Source: Nocardia abscessus (lineage in GTDB: Bacteria > Actinomycetota > Actinomycetes > Mycobacteriales > Mycobacteriaceae). From it: a DNA stretch of 64,000 bases. The notes below the pieces were generated by a model, which worked only from the letters and a program-made list of their open reading frames with translations, ran no database searches and had not been told where the DNA came from. The stretch is taken from positions 145,768 to 209,767 of the forward strand of contig NZ_JADLQO010000017.1 in assembly GCF_015477775.1 (NCBI RefSeq). The letters run 5' to 3'. Position 1 is the stretch's first letter; every line of letters begins with the position of its first letter. Position numbers and translations under genes: made by a program. Of the stretch, positions 25,767-34,165 are shown piece after piece.

Positions 25767-27116
25767 TCACCGGGTGAGCGCGGGCTGCCGGGTGAAGCGG
25801 CTGTCGGGGCGCGGCAGACCGAAGTGGTCGCGCAGGGTGGTGCCGGTGTACTCGGTGCGGAACAGTCCGCGCTCCTGCAGGATCGGCACGACCGTCTCGG
25901 CGAAGACCTCCAGTCCGCCCGGGTAGTACGGCGGCATCACGTTGAAGCCGTCGGCGGCGCCGCTGCGGAACCACTCCTCGATGGTGTCGGCGACCTGCTC
26001 GGGGGTTCCGGCGAACACGCGGTGCCCGCGCGCACCGGCGAGACGGTGCAGCAGGCCACGCACGGTCGGCCGCTCCCGCTGCACGATGCCCGCCACCACC
26101 TGCAACCGGCTCTGCCCGTTGTCGGTGACATCGCCTGCCGCGTCGAACAATTCGACCGGAATCCGCTCGTCCAGCGGCAGGTGCCGCAAACTGACGCCGA
26201 CGATGCTCTCGAGTTGCGTCAACCCGTACTCCGGCACGGTGAGTTCGTTGAACTCCCGTTCGAGTTTCTTGGCCGCCGCCTCGGTGTCGGCGATGAACGG
26301 GCTGATCCCGGGCAGGATCTTGACGTGCTCGGGGTCGCGCCCGAAGCCGCGGGCCCGCTCCTTGATGTCGGCGTAGAACGCCTGAGCGTCGCTGAGCCGC
26401 TGATGCGCGGTGAAGATCGCCTCGGCGTACTTGCCCGCGAACGCGCGGCCGTCGTTCGACGAGCCCGCCTGCACCAGCACCGGGTGGCCCTGCGGGGTGC
26501 GCGGCGCGTTGAACGGCCCGCGCACCCGCAAATACTCGCCCTCGAAGTCGATCCGGTGGATCTTCTCCGCGTCGGCGTACACGCCGGCAGCCCGGTCCAG
26601 GACGATCGCGTCGTCCTCCCAGCTGTTCCACAGCGCGATCACGGCGTCGACGAATTCCCGTGCCCGCGCGTACCGTTCGGCGTGGTCGGGATGTTTGTCC
26701 AGGCCGAAGTTCGCCGCGGCGAGATCGGTGCCGGTGGTGACGATGTTCCAGCCCGCGCGGCCGCCGGAGATGTGGTCCAGCGTGGAGAACAGCCTGGCCA
26801 GGTTGTAGGGCTCGTAGTAGGTGGTCGACGCGGTGGCGATCAGGCCGAGATGCGTCGTCGCCGTGGCGATCGCGGTGAGCAGGGTGATCGGCTCCAGGCC
26901 GGAGGCCGCGTTGTGCTTGACCTCGGTGCGCAGGGCGGGGCCGTCGGCGAAGAACACCGCGTCCAGCTTCGCGGCTTCGGCGGTGCGGCCGATCTCCTGG
27001 TAGTAGGCGACGTCGTAGATTCGCTCCGGGCTGCTCCACGGATGGCGCCAGGCGGCCTCGTGGTGGCCGGAGGGATAGATGAAGGCGTTGAGGCTGAGTT
27101 GGCGCGGTGCGGTCAT
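25767..27116 (-). CDS. FMN-dependent monooxygenase, NtaA/SnaA/DszA (LLM) family
   Basis: A 449-residue luciferase-like monooxygenase. The opening LSLNAFIYPSGHHEAAWRHP and blocks GWNIVTTGTDLAAANFG and HPVLVQAGSSNDGR are hallmarks of the nitrilotriacetate/dibenzothiophene-sulfone class, which uses reduced FMN and oxygen to cleave C-N or C-S bonds. The ATG at 27116 overlaps the ATPase stop as ATGA. As the last gene of an SsuABC-like operon, it probably frees sulfite or another group from the imported compound. No flavin reductase gene is adjacent, so reduced FMN must come from elsewhere. Confidence 0.9.
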   Translation of the reverse strand: MTAPRQLSLNAFIYPSGHHEAAWRHPWSSPERIYDVAYYQEIGRTAEAAKLDAVFFADGPALRTEVKHNAASGLEPITLLTAIATATTHLGLIATASTTYYEPYNLARLFSTLDHISGGRAGWNIVTTGTDLAAANFGLDKHPDHAERYARAREFVDAVIALWNSWEDDAIVLDRAAGVYADAEKIHRIDFEGEYLRVRGPFNAPRTPQGHPVLVQAGSSNDGRAFAGKYAEAIFTAHQRLSDAQAFYADIKERARGFGRDPEHVKILPGISPFIADTEAAAKKLEREFNELTVPEYGLTQLESIVGVSLRHLPLDERIPVELFDAAGDVTDNGQSRLQVVAGIVQRERPTVRGLLHRLAGARGHRVFAGTPEQVADTIEEWFRSGAADGFNVMPPYYPGGLEVFAETVVPILQERGLFRTEYTGTTLRDHFGLPRPDSRFTRQPALTR

Positions 27117-27865
27117 GAGGCTTTCTTCTCGTCGGTGGGCGCGTCCGCGACATCGACACCCAGGCTGGCCAGCAGCAGGGATCGGTGCCGCAGGAACGCG
27201 GGATCGCCATGGCGGCGGGGACGTTCCAGATCGATGCGCTGGTCCACCGCGATGCGCCCGTCGTCGAGCACCAGGACGCGGTCGGCGAGCAGCACCGCCT
27301 CGTCCACATCGTGGGTCACCAGCAGGACGGCGGGCCGGTGCTTCGCGCACAGGTCCTCCAGCAGCGCGTGCATCTTGATCCTGGTCAGCGCGTCCAGCGC
27401 GCCGAACGGTTCGTCCGCCAGCAGCAGCTCGGGCTCGCGGACCAGCGAACGCGCCAGGGCGACGCGCTGTTGCTCGCCGCCGGACAGCTCCTTGGGCCAG
27501 GCTTTCTCCCGTCCGGCGAGCCCGACTTCGGCCAGCGCCGCGCGACCGCGACCGGCCGAGTCCGAACCGCCGAGGCCGAGGGTCACGTTCTCCAGCACCC
27601 GCACCCAGGGCAGCAACCGGGAGTCCTGGAACACCACGGACCGCTCGGTGGGCACGCTCAATTCGCCGGATCCCGGTACGTCGTAGTCCAATTCGGCCAG
27701 TGCCCGCAGCAGCGTGCTCTTGCCCGAACCGCTGCGGCCGAGCAGCGCGACGAATTCGCCGCGGGCGATGTCGAGGTCGAGGTCGCGCAGCACGACCCGG
27801 TCGCCGAAGCCGCGGCGCAGCCGCCGGGCCCGGACGACGTTCAGTCCCCGAGTGTCTGCCGCCAT
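27113..27865 (-). CDS. ABC transporter ATPase, SsuB/TauB-like
   Basis: A 250-residue ATPase energising uptake of an organosulfur compound (sulfonate, taurine or similar). Walker A is GRSGSGKST, the signature LSGGEQQRVALARSL, and Walker B LLLADEPFGALD. The opening and length match SsuB/TauB. It overlaps the permease gene by 25 nt and the monooxygenase gene by 4 nt, so all three are coupled. The start ATG at 27865 was set by where the ATPase domain begins. Confidence 0.92.
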   Translation of the reverse strand: MAADTRGLNVVRARRLRRGFGDRVVLRDLDLDIARGEFVALLGRSGSGKSTLLRALAELDYDVPGSGELSVPTERSVVFQDSRLLPWVRVLENVTLGLGGSDSAGRGRAALAEVGLAGREKAWPKELSGGEQQRVALARSLVREPELLLADEPFGALDALTRIKMHALLEDLCAKHRPAVLLVTHDVDEAVLLADRVLVLDDGRIAVDQRIDLERPRRHGDPAFLRHRSLLLASLGVDVADAPTDEKKAS

Positions 27866-28704
27866 GACAGCGCCTTCCTTTCCGCGGCGCGCACCAGGAT
27901 GTCGCCGAACAGGCCGAGCAGCCCGTAGATCACCAGGCCGACCACGATGATGTCGATCTGGCCGTAGGTGCGGGCCTGGGTCATGAGGTATCCGATGCCG
28001 CTGGTGGCGTTGACCTGCTCCACCACGACCAGCGCCAGCCACGAGATGGTGACCGCGAGCCGTAGGCCGGTGAAGAAGCCGGGCAGCGATCCGGGCAGCG
28101 CGATCCGGCGGACGAATCCCCACCGCGACAGCCCCACCGTCTGGGCGAGTTCCACGTATCTGGCGTCCACGCTGCGCAGGTGCGCGTGCGTGTTCAGGTA
28201 GATCGGGACGGCCACGCTGGTGGTGATCACCAGCAGCTTCATCTCCTCGCCGATGCCGAACCACACGATGAACAACGGGATCAGCGCGAGCGTCGGAATG
28301 GCGCGCTTGATCTGGATCGGCCCGTCCACCAGGGCTTCCCCGAGTCGGCTCAGCCCGGCCAGCAGCGCCAGCACCAGGCCGATCACGACACCGAGCCCGA
28401 GCCCGATCGCGGCGCGCTGCACCGAGGTCAGCAGGTTGCTCTGCAAGCGGCCGTCGGCGAGCAGGTCACCGGCGGTTCGCGCGACCGTCCAGGGCGCCGG
28501 GAGGGTTTCCGGATCCAACGTGCCCGAGGCGGAACCGGCCACCCACGCGGCGATCAGCAGCGTCGGCCCCAGCGCGATGCCGAACGGGATCGGGCGGCCC
28601 GGCCCGAGGCGCGGCCGGGCCGGTTTGCGCTTGGCCAGTACCGGTTCCGCTCCGGAACGGCCGAGGCCGATGCGGCGCAGCACCGTGGCGTCCAGGGTCG
28701 CCAT
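27841..28704 (-). CDS. ABC transporter permease, SsuC/TauC-like
   Basis: A 287-residue inner-membrane permease with about six helices and the EAA loop that contacts the ATPase (VELAQTVGLSRWGFVRRIALPGSLPGFFTGLRLA). It belongs to the nitrate/sulfonate/taurine permease family. Its ATG shares a base with the stop of the binding-protein gene (TGATG). Confidence 0.92.
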   Translation of the reverse strand: MATLDATVLRRIGLGRSGAEPVLAKRKPARPRLGPGRPIPFGIALGPTLLIAAWVAGSASGTLDPETLPAPWTVARTAGDLLADGRLQSNLLTSVQRAAIGLGLGVVIGLVLALLAGLSRLGEALVDGPIQIKRAIPTLALIPLFIVWFGIGEEMKLLVITTSVAVPIYLNTHAHLRSVDARYVELAQTVGLSRWGFVRRIALPGSLPGFFTGLRLAVTISWLALVVVEQVNATSGIGYLMTQARTYGQIDIIVVGLVIYGLLGLFGDILVRAAERKALSWRQTLGD

Positions 28705-29795
28705 CAGCGTGCCTTCGGCTCGAACGACGCGCCGCTCGCGGTGACGGCCTCGGTGACCGCGGCGTCGAAACGCAGGTCGAAGCCGTTGGACGCCCGCACC
28801 TTCTTGGGCAGCTCACCCGCCTCGGCGATGGCGTCGATGGTGGCCTGCTGACGGTCGACGAGCTGCTGGTCCAGATGCGGGAAGACGTAGGTGCCCAGCG
28901 ATTCCACGATGCGCTTGGCGTCGTCGGCGCTGACCTTCTGGTTCTCCACGTAGTACCGGCGCGCCCACTCCTCCGGGTGGGTGTTGGCCCACTGGTAGGC
29001 CCGGACGAACGCGCCGACCAGCGCGCGGGTGGCGGCCGCCTTGGCCGGGTCCTGCACGACGGCGCGGCGGGCGTACAGGTAGGCGAGGCCGCCGTAGATG
29101 CCCTCGGTCTCGGTGTCCGGGACCAGCGAGGTGCCCGGCGTGCGCAGGAACCGGGTGACGTTCGGTTCGATCAGCGGCGCGACGTCGACCTGGCCGGTGC
29201 GCACGGCGTCGAGGAACTCGGCCAGTTGCAGCCGGATCAGTTGCACGTCGGAGGTGGTCAGCCCGGCCTTGTCGATGGCGCGCAGCACGGCCGCCTGCTG
29301 GGCCGTTCCCTCGGCGTAGGCGATCTTCTTGCCCTTCAGGTCCGCCAGCTTCGGCACCGATTTGCCCGGCGCCACCGCGAGCTTCAGGGCGGTGGTGCTG
29401 GTCTGGTAGGCCGCGACGATGGGAACGTCCTGCCCGGCCACCAGCGCGTGGATCGGCGGGACGTCGCCGACCTGGGCGACGTCGGCGGCGCCCGCCCGGA
29501 ACGCCTCGAGGATGGCGGGCCCGCCGACGAAGTTGGCGAACTCCACCTTGAACGGGAGCTTGTCGAGCTCACCGGAGATGCGCAGAACGGACTGCAGGCG
29601 CTCGGACTGGTCGGCAGCCACCAGGGTGGTGCCCGCGGGAATCTCGGTCGGCAGTGGTCCGTCGGCAGTGGGACCGACCGGCTCGTCGTCCTTCGCGCAG
29701 CCGGCGAGTCCGAGAGTCGCAACGGTTGCCACGGCGAGCAATGCGGCGGTCGTGCGGCCGCGGCGGCCGGACCGGAACGTGCTTGGTCGGAACAT
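28704..29795 (-). CDS. ABC transporter substrate-binding lipoprotein, SsuA-like
   Basis: A 363-residue lipoprotein: an Arg-rich start, a hydrophobic core and the lipobox LAGC, then a periplasmic-binding-protein fold of the NMT1/SsuA type (FVGGPAILEAFRAGAADVAQVGDVPPIHAL). It should capture sulfonates or similar compounds outside the membrane and pass them to the permease. It is first in a four-gene operon ending with a flavin monooxygenase. There is no ribosome-binding site; a -10-like box 6 nt before the ATG suggests a leaderless mRNA. Confidence 0.9.
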   Translation of the reverse strand: MFRPSTFRSGRRGRTTAALLAVATVATLGLAGCAKDDEPVGPTADGPLPTEIPAGTTLVAADQSERLQSVLRISGELDKLPFKVEFANFVGGPAILEAFRAGAADVAQVGDVPPIHALVAGQDVPIVAAYQTSTTALKLAVAPGKSVPKLADLKGKKIAYAEGTAQQAAVLRAIDKAGLTTSDVQLIRLQLAEFLDAVRTGQVDVAPLIEPNVTRFLRTPGTSLVPDTETEGIYGGLAYLYARRAVVQDPAKAAATRALVGAFVRAYQWANTHPEEWARRYYVENQKVSADDAKRIVESLGTYVFPHLDQQLVDRQQATIDAIAEAGELPKKVRASNGFDLRFDAAVTEAVTASGASFEPKAR

Positions 29796-29801
29796 AGGCG
29801 A

Positions 29802-29807
29802 ATTAGA
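29802..29807 (-). promoter_or_regulatory. Predicted -10 element of the SsuABC-like operon
   Basis: TCTAAT (5 of 6 bases of TATAAT) stands 6 nt before the ATG at 29795, so the transcript would begin at the start codon. Confidence 0.45.
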
Positions 29808-29859
29808 GCAAGTTCGGACGGGCCGGAAAACGGTTTGTCTCAGCCTGGTTCGAATGCCG

Positions 29860-31041
29860 TCAGCGAGGCGGCGCGGCCACCGTGGTCGACCGGACCTGCT
29901 CCTGATAGCGCTGCACGAACGGCAGAATCTGCTGCTCGATCACCGTGTTGTATTCCCTGGGCCGCTGCATCGGATTGGCATGCCCGGTGTTTCGCGCGAG
30001 CACCACCAGCAGCGTGCCGTCCACTCCGCCGGACCGCTCGATCAGCGCCCGGTGGGAGTACTCGACGTCGACCACGCGGTCGGCGCTCGCGTTGCGCGGC
30101 CGGATGAACACGATGGCGGGCCGTGGTTTCCCGGCCACCGGTTCGGCCAGGGTGCGCAGATCGTCCGTCGCGCCACCGGCCACGATGGCGGTGAACTGCG
30201 ACTCGATCAGACCGTTGCTCGCGGCATCGCGCGAGACGATCTTCTCGCGCATCACCTGCCCGAGCACCGCGCCCAGCTTGCCGAGCCGGATGCCGGGCAG
30301 TCCGTCGCCGCGATCGAGGAACTGGTCCCGGCGAGCGTAGATCTCCACGGCCAGCCGCAGCGTGCGGCTCTCCCTGGCGCCGGGCAGCCAGCCCATCCAG
30401 CGCAGCATGTCCTCACCGCGGCCGCGGCTCTCGGGCCGCACGGCGTTCAGGTCGACCGGCGTGCAGTCCAGGATCACCCCGACCAACCGCCGGTCGCTCT
30501 CGCGATGGATGTGCTCGGCCACCTCCAGCGCGATCACACCGCCCATGCTGTGCCCGACGAGCACGACGTTGCGCAGCCCGGACAGCTCGGCGGCGCGGAC
30601 GACGAGGTCGGCGATCACCTTCGTGTCGAGACCTTGGTTGTCGTAGCGGATCGCCCACACCATGCCCATCCTGCGCAGCGCGGGCAGCGCGGCGGCGGTG
30701 TCACTGGCGTCGAGCCCACCGAGTCCGACCAGGTCCACCACGACGGTGTCCCAGTTCTGCGGGTCCACCGGCGGGGCTACGGGCAGGATGGCCGGCTCGG
30801 TACGCGCCAGCCGCGCCTGTTCCGGCGCGACGTCGTACTTCAAGTACTGCGCGAACACCACGAGTCCGGCCAGCAGCAGTGCGGCCACCCGAAGCAGCGT
30901 CACCCTGGTGCGGCGCAACGTCTCCCACCCGTGCCCCAGGCTCGTGTCCCGCAGCCGAGCTCGGCGTCGCGCGTCGTCCCAGTCGGAGACGGTGGACGGG
31001 TGCCTCTCGTCCATCGGCGACATCCATCCCACTGTAGGCAC
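29860..31041 (-). CDS. Membrane-anchored alpha/beta hydrolase (lipase-like)
   Basis: A 393-residue protein: an Arg-rich cytoplasmic start, one transmembrane helix (about 49-66, VTLLRVAALLLAGLVVFA) and an external alpha/beta-hydrolase domain with the nucleophile elbow VGHSMGGV. A late NTGHANPMQ probably holds the catalytic His. This topology suits an esterase or lipase acting on envelope or external lipids. The start is uncertain: GTG at 31041 or ATGs at 31023 and 31014. It lies upstream of the SsuABC-like operon, 64 nt away, and need not share its function. Confidence 0.75.
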   Translation of the reverse strand: MPTVGWMSPMDERHPSTVSDWDDARRRARLRDTSLGHGWETLRRTRVTLLRVAALLLAGLVVFAQYLKYDVAPEQARLARTEPAILPVAPPVDPQNWDTVVVDLVGLGGLDASDTAAALPALRRMGMVWAIRYDNQGLDTKVIADLVVRAAELSGLRNVVLVGHSMGGVIALEVAEHIHRESDRRLVGVILDCTPVDLNAVRPESRGRGEDMLRWMGWLPGARESRTLRLAVEIYARRDQFLDRGDGLPGIRLGKLGAVLGQVMREKIVSRDAASNGLIESQFTAIVAGGATDDLRTLAEPVAGKPRPAIVFIRPRNASADRVVDVEYSHRALIERSGGVDGTLLVVLARNTGHANPMQRPREYNTVIEQQILPFVQRYQEQVRSTTVAAPPR

Positions 31042-31074
31042 GGGTGCGGATGGTCGCCATCACCCCGCTACCGA

Positions 31075-31329
31075 TCAGCGTGCCGCCTCGGCCATGGCCG
31101 CGAGTTCGCCCAGCGAGATCCGCAGACCTGGTTCGTTGTCTTCGGGCGCGATTGCGGCCGGCAGCCCGTCGTGCACCGCGTCGACATCGGCGCCGGTCTC
31201 GGCGTCGGGAAGGGTGTAGGTGATGGTTTGCTCGTCGGCCGACGCGGGCTCGCCGGTCTCGAACTCGAGGATCCGCACCACCCGCTCGTGCGGGACCAGC
31301 CGAGTGAACTCGACCGTGGTAGGTCTCAC
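31075..31329 (-). CDS. Half-length SRPBCC (AHSA1-like) protein, possibly a remnant
   Basis: An 84-residue frame starting with a GTG 2 nt after the bioD stop. FTRLVPHERVVRILEFETG, then TITYTLPDAETGADVDAVHDGLPAAI and APEDNEPGLRISLGELAAMAE match the C-terminal half of AHSA1/START-like proteins (about 140-160 residues). The N-terminal half is missing: the same frame upstream lies inside bioD and does not resemble it. It may be a truncated remnant, or a short protein co-translated with bioD. The coupling to bioD argues that it is still expressed. Confidence 0.55.
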   Translation of the reverse strand: MRPTTVEFTRLVPHERVVRILEFETGEPASADEQTITYTLPDAETGADVDAVHDGLPAAIAPEDNEPGLRISLGELAAMAEAAR

Positions 31330-31331
31330 TG

Positions 31332-32006
31332 TCAGCGCAAGGGTGACCAAGCCGGGTCGAACCAGCCCGGGGCGGCGGCGGTGAATCGCGCCCGGTCCCA
31401 GCCGCCCGCGCCTTCGGGCACCGAGCCCACCAGGTCGACGCCGGTGACACGGGGCAGATCGGTGCGGTTGCACTCGGCGGCGAGGTCCGGTTCGGCGGGC
31501 CAGGATCCGATCACCAGGCCCGTGCACCGCACCCCCGCCGATTGCAGTGTGCGGGTGGTCAATTCCGTGTGGTTGAGAGTTCCCAGCCCGGCGGCGGTGA
31601 CCACCAGGACGGGCGCGCCGAGTTTCTGGGCGAGGTCGAGCAGGGTGAAATCGCCCAGGCGCACCAGCAATCCGCCCGCGCCCTCCACCAGAACGAGGTC
31701 GGCGTCCGCCAGGGCGTCGACGGCGGCGGCGGTTTGGGCGAGCGTCAGCTCCGGCAGGCCGGCGCGGCGGGCGGCGGTGTCGGGCGCCAACGGGTCCGGG
31801 TAGCGCGCGAGTTCGACCGTGCGGGTGACGCCGGACAGACGCTGCGTCTCGGCGAGGTCACCGGGTTCGCCGACCGCGACACCGGTTTGGCCCGGCTTGC
31901 ACACCGCCACCGAGCGCCCCTCGGCCAGCGCCGCGGCGGCCACGGCGGCGGTGACGACGGTCTTGCCGACGTCGGTGGAGGTTCCGGTGATCAGCAGGAC
32001 GGTCAT
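31332..32006 (-). CDS. bioD: Dethiobiotin synthetase
   Basis: BioD closes the ureido ring of 7,8-diaminononanoate with CO2 and ATP to give dethiobiotin. The 224-residue protein has the P-loop GTSTDVGKT (8-16), CKPGQTG and VEGAGGLLVRL. Its ATG overlaps the bioF stop (ATGA), so it is coupled to bioF and falls under the same BioQ box. Confidence 0.96.
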   Translation of the reverse strand: MTVLLITGTSTDVGKTVVTAAVAAAALAEGRSVAVCKPGQTGVAVGEPGDLAETQRLSGVTRTVELARYPDPLAPDTAARRAGLPELTLAQTAAAVDALADADLVLVEGAGGLLVRLGDFTLLDLAQKLGAPVLVVTAAGLGTLNHTELTTRTLQSAGVRCTGLVIGSWPAEPDLAAECNRTDLPRVTGVDLVGSVPEGAGGWDRARFTAAAPGWFDPAWSPLR

Positions 32007-33181
32007 GCGGGCACCGCGCCTCGCGCCTGGGCCAGAACCTCACCCAGCACCGTTGCGATGGAGTCGAGTTCGGCCGCGGTGAGGTTCGCCCGCGCGGTCA
32101 GCCGCAGGCGCGAGGTGCCCTCCGGAACCGTCGGCGGACGGAAGCAGCCGACGTCCAGCCCGCGCGCCCGGCACGCCTGGGCCGCGTCGAAGGCCACCTG
32201 CGCCGGACCGAGCACGACCGAAACCACCGCCGAAGCCGGCGCGGGCACACCGGCGATCCGGGCGATGTCGGCGGCGCGTTCGAGCACCCGCCCGGCCAGC
32301 TCGGGTTCGGAGCGCAGCAGGCGCAACGCGGCACGTGCGGCGCCGACCGCGGCGGGCGCGAGACCGGTGTCGAAGATGAACGTGCGCGCGGCGTCGATCA
32401 GGTGGGCGCGCACCCGCGCACTGGCCAGCACCACACCGCCCTGCGCGGCAAGGGATTTCGACAAGGTCGCGGTGACCACCAGGTCCGGCGCCCCGGCCAG
32501 GCCCGACTCGTGCACCAGCCCGCGGCCGCCCGCGCCGCGCACGCCGAGCCCGTGCGCTTCGTCCACCACGAGCACCGCCGCGTTGGCCCTGGTCACCCGG
32601 TGCAGTTCGGTCAGCGGCGCGAGATCGCCGTCGGCGCTGAACACCGAATCGGTGAGCACCAGCGCACGTTCCTCGGTGCGCTCCGACAGCAGCCGGTCCA
32701 CCGCCTCGACGTCGCGATGCGGCGCTACCTCTACCCGGGCGCGGGACAGCCGGCACGCGTCCACCAGCGACGCGTGACTGCCCGCGTCGGAGACCACGAG
32801 CGAGCCGCGCCCGGCGAGGGCGGTGACCGCGCCGAGATTGGCCGCGTACCCGGAGGCGAACACGAGTCCGGCTTCGGCGCCGACGAATTCGGCCAGCTCG
32901 GCTTCCAGCAGTTCGTGCTCGATGGTGGTGCCGGTGACCAGGCGCGACCCGGTCGACCCCGCACCCCAGCGGCGCACCGAGGCGATCGCGCCCTCGATCA
33001 CCTCGGGGTGGCGGACCAGACCGAGGTAGTCGTTGGAGGCGAGGTCGATCGACGGGGCCCGCATCGACGAGGACTGCATCGACGAGGACTGCGCAGCGCG
33101 CGGGCGCAGCTCACGGCGCAGGCCCGCGGCCACGCGCGCGGTGGCGCGCTCGTCCAACCAGCTCAACGGATCGGTAGTCAC
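32003..33181 (-). CDS. bioF: 8-amino-7-oxononanoate synthase
   Basis: BioF joins pimeloyl-ACP or -CoA with alanine to make KAPA, the first dedicated ring-forming step. It is a PLP enzyme of 392 residues with Lys242 in TLSKSLAAQGG, VVDEAHGLGV and SNDYLGL. Near residues 32-42 a short repeat (QSSSMQSSSM) comes from a 15-bp tandem duplication. The GTG at 33181 has only a weak ribosome-binding site; TATGCT 8 nt upstream suggests a leaderless or nearly leaderless mRNA. A BioQ box lies directly upstream. Confidence 0.95.
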   Translation of the reverse strand: MTTDPLSWLDERATARVAAGLRRELRPRAAQSSSMQSSSMRAPSIDLASNDYLGLVRHPEVIEGAIASVRRWGAGSTGSRLVTGTTIEHELLEAELAEFVGAEAGLVFASGYAANLGAVTALAGRGSLVVSDAGSHASLVDACRLSRARVEVAPHRDVEAVDRLLSERTEERALVLTDSVFSADGDLAPLTELHRVTRANAAVLVVDEAHGLGVRGAGGRGLVHESGLAGAPDLVVTATLSKSLAAQGGVVLASARVRAHLIDAARTFIFDTGLAPAAVGAARAALRLLRSEPELAGRVLERAADIARIAGVPAPASAVVSVVLGPAQVAFDAAQACRARGLDVGCFRPPTVPEGTSRLRLTARANLTAAELDSIATVLGEVLAQARGAVPA

Positions 33182-33189
33182 AGCTCCGT

Positions 33190-33195
33190 AGCATA
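33190..33195 (-). promoter_or_regulatory. Predicted -10 element of bioF-bioD
   Basis: TATGCT reads toward bioF and ends 8 nt before its GTG. The BioQ palindrome touches its upstream side, so it fills the region between -10 and -35. Confidence 0.5.
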
Positions 33196-33212
33196 CTTGA
33201 ACACCGTTCAAG
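33196..33212. promoter_or_regulatory. BioQ operator of bioF-bioD
   Basis: CTTGAAC-ACC-GTTCAAG is a perfect 7-3-7 palindrome containing the TGAAC-N3-GTTCA core. The same 17 bases occur before bioA. Confidence 0.9.
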
Positions 33213-33308
33213 GCACCCGTCCACCGGCCCGCTGGTACCGTTGAGCCCATCGTTGGTGTTGTCACCGGCCTGCGGTGACGAAGCTTCACCGGGGAGGAAC
33301 ACGGCCGG

Positions 33309-33635
33309 ATGCCGCGGTGGGCGATAGTCGTCGAGGAAACTACGGGCTCGGGCGATCACAAGCGTTGGTCACCCCGAATTCTCGCGGAAGTGGTCGGCAC
33401 ACGCGCCCAGGCACTGGCGAAGCTGGCCGGCGTGCCGCCCACCTACGCCCCCGAGCATCCCAAACTGCGCGGCCGCCGCATCGTCCTGCGCGACGGCGAT
33501 ACCTACCTGCTGATGGTGCGCGGCTGGGCGGACGATTACCACTGCATCTTCCGAGTGTGGGAGATGGTGTCCGACAGCGACCGCCCGGAGATCTCCGACA
33601 CCCGCGGCGCACCCGGCCGGCTCACGGACCGTTGA
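33309..33635 (+). CDS. Conserved-looking hypothetical protein (108 aa)
   Basis: A soluble, 108-residue protein (MPRWAIVVEETTGSGDHKRW...GRRIVLRDGDTYLLMVRGW...YHCIFRVWEMVSDS). It reads like a real small domain with alternating strands and few low-complexity runs, but I do not recognise the family. It diverges from bioF and its end overlaps the end of the MarR gene by 14 nt in convergent orientation. Confidence 0.65.
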   Translation: MPRWAIVVEETTGSGDHKRWSPRILAEVVGTRAQALAKLAGVPPTYAPEHPKLRGRRIVLRDGDTYLLMVRGWADDYHCIFRVWEMVSDSDRPEISDTRGAPGRLTDR

Positions 33636-34104
33636 ACCAATTCGGCGTATCGAGCCGGAACACCTCACCCGGCGTGAGCACGCGCAGATCGCGCTCCAGT
33701 TCGGCGAGACGGTCCGCGCCGAGCAGATCCGCCCAGCGCGCGTGGATCCGGTCGAAGGCGCGCGCCGATCGGGTCAGCACGTCCTCGGCGCGGCCGGTGA
33801 GCGTGTAGACCTTGCGTCGCGCGTCGGTCGGATCGTGCCCACGGCGGAGGTAGCCCAGCCGCTCCAGTGCCTCGATGTGCTTGCCCGCGGCCTGTTTCGA
33901 GACGCCGAGCGCGCGCCCGAGGTCGGCGGCCGTGCAGCCGTAGGGACCACCGCGGCGGCCGACCGCCTGGAAGACGAAGCCGTGCAGGGGGCGCAACTCG
34001 GCGTGACCGTGCTCGGCCAGTTCGGCGTGCACCTCGTCGACCACGGCACGGAAGCCGAGCAGCATGCGCAGCGGCAACTCGTAGCCACCCGCGTCACTTG
34101 ACAT
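33622..34104 (-). CDS. MarR-family regulator divergent from a cupin gene
   Basis: A 160-residue winged-helix regulator. The DNA-binding part reads YGCTAADLGRALGVSKQAAGKHIEALERLGYLRRGHDPTDARRKVYTLT, the MarR pattern including the wing. I start at the ATG at 34104 (MSSDAGG). It diverges from a small cupin gene, and repeats between them look like its operator, so it likely represses itself and the cupin. The inducer is unknown. Confidence 0.88.
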   Translation of the reverse strand: MSSDAGGYELPLRMLLGFRAVVDEVHAELAEHGHAELRPLHGFVFQAVGRRGGPYGCTAADLGRALGVSKQAAGKHIEALERLGYLRRGHDPTDARRKVYTLTGRAEDVLTRSARAFDRIHARWADLLGADRLAELERDLRVLTPGEVFRLDTPNWFNGP

Positions 34105-34144
34105 TATGGACAACCTCATTGACTATATGGACAACTATGTTGTC
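34105..34144. promoter_or_regulatory. Predicted MarR operators between the MarR and cupin genes
   Basis: TATGGACAAC occurs twice as a direct repeat (34105-34114 and 34126-34135, 21 bp apart, two helical turns). The second copy forms part of the palindrome GACAAC-TAT-GTTGTC (34130-34144). The stretch is AT-rich and lies over both likely promoters. Confidence 0.7.
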
Positions 34145-34165
34145 TATCTTAAAGGTGGTAACCCG

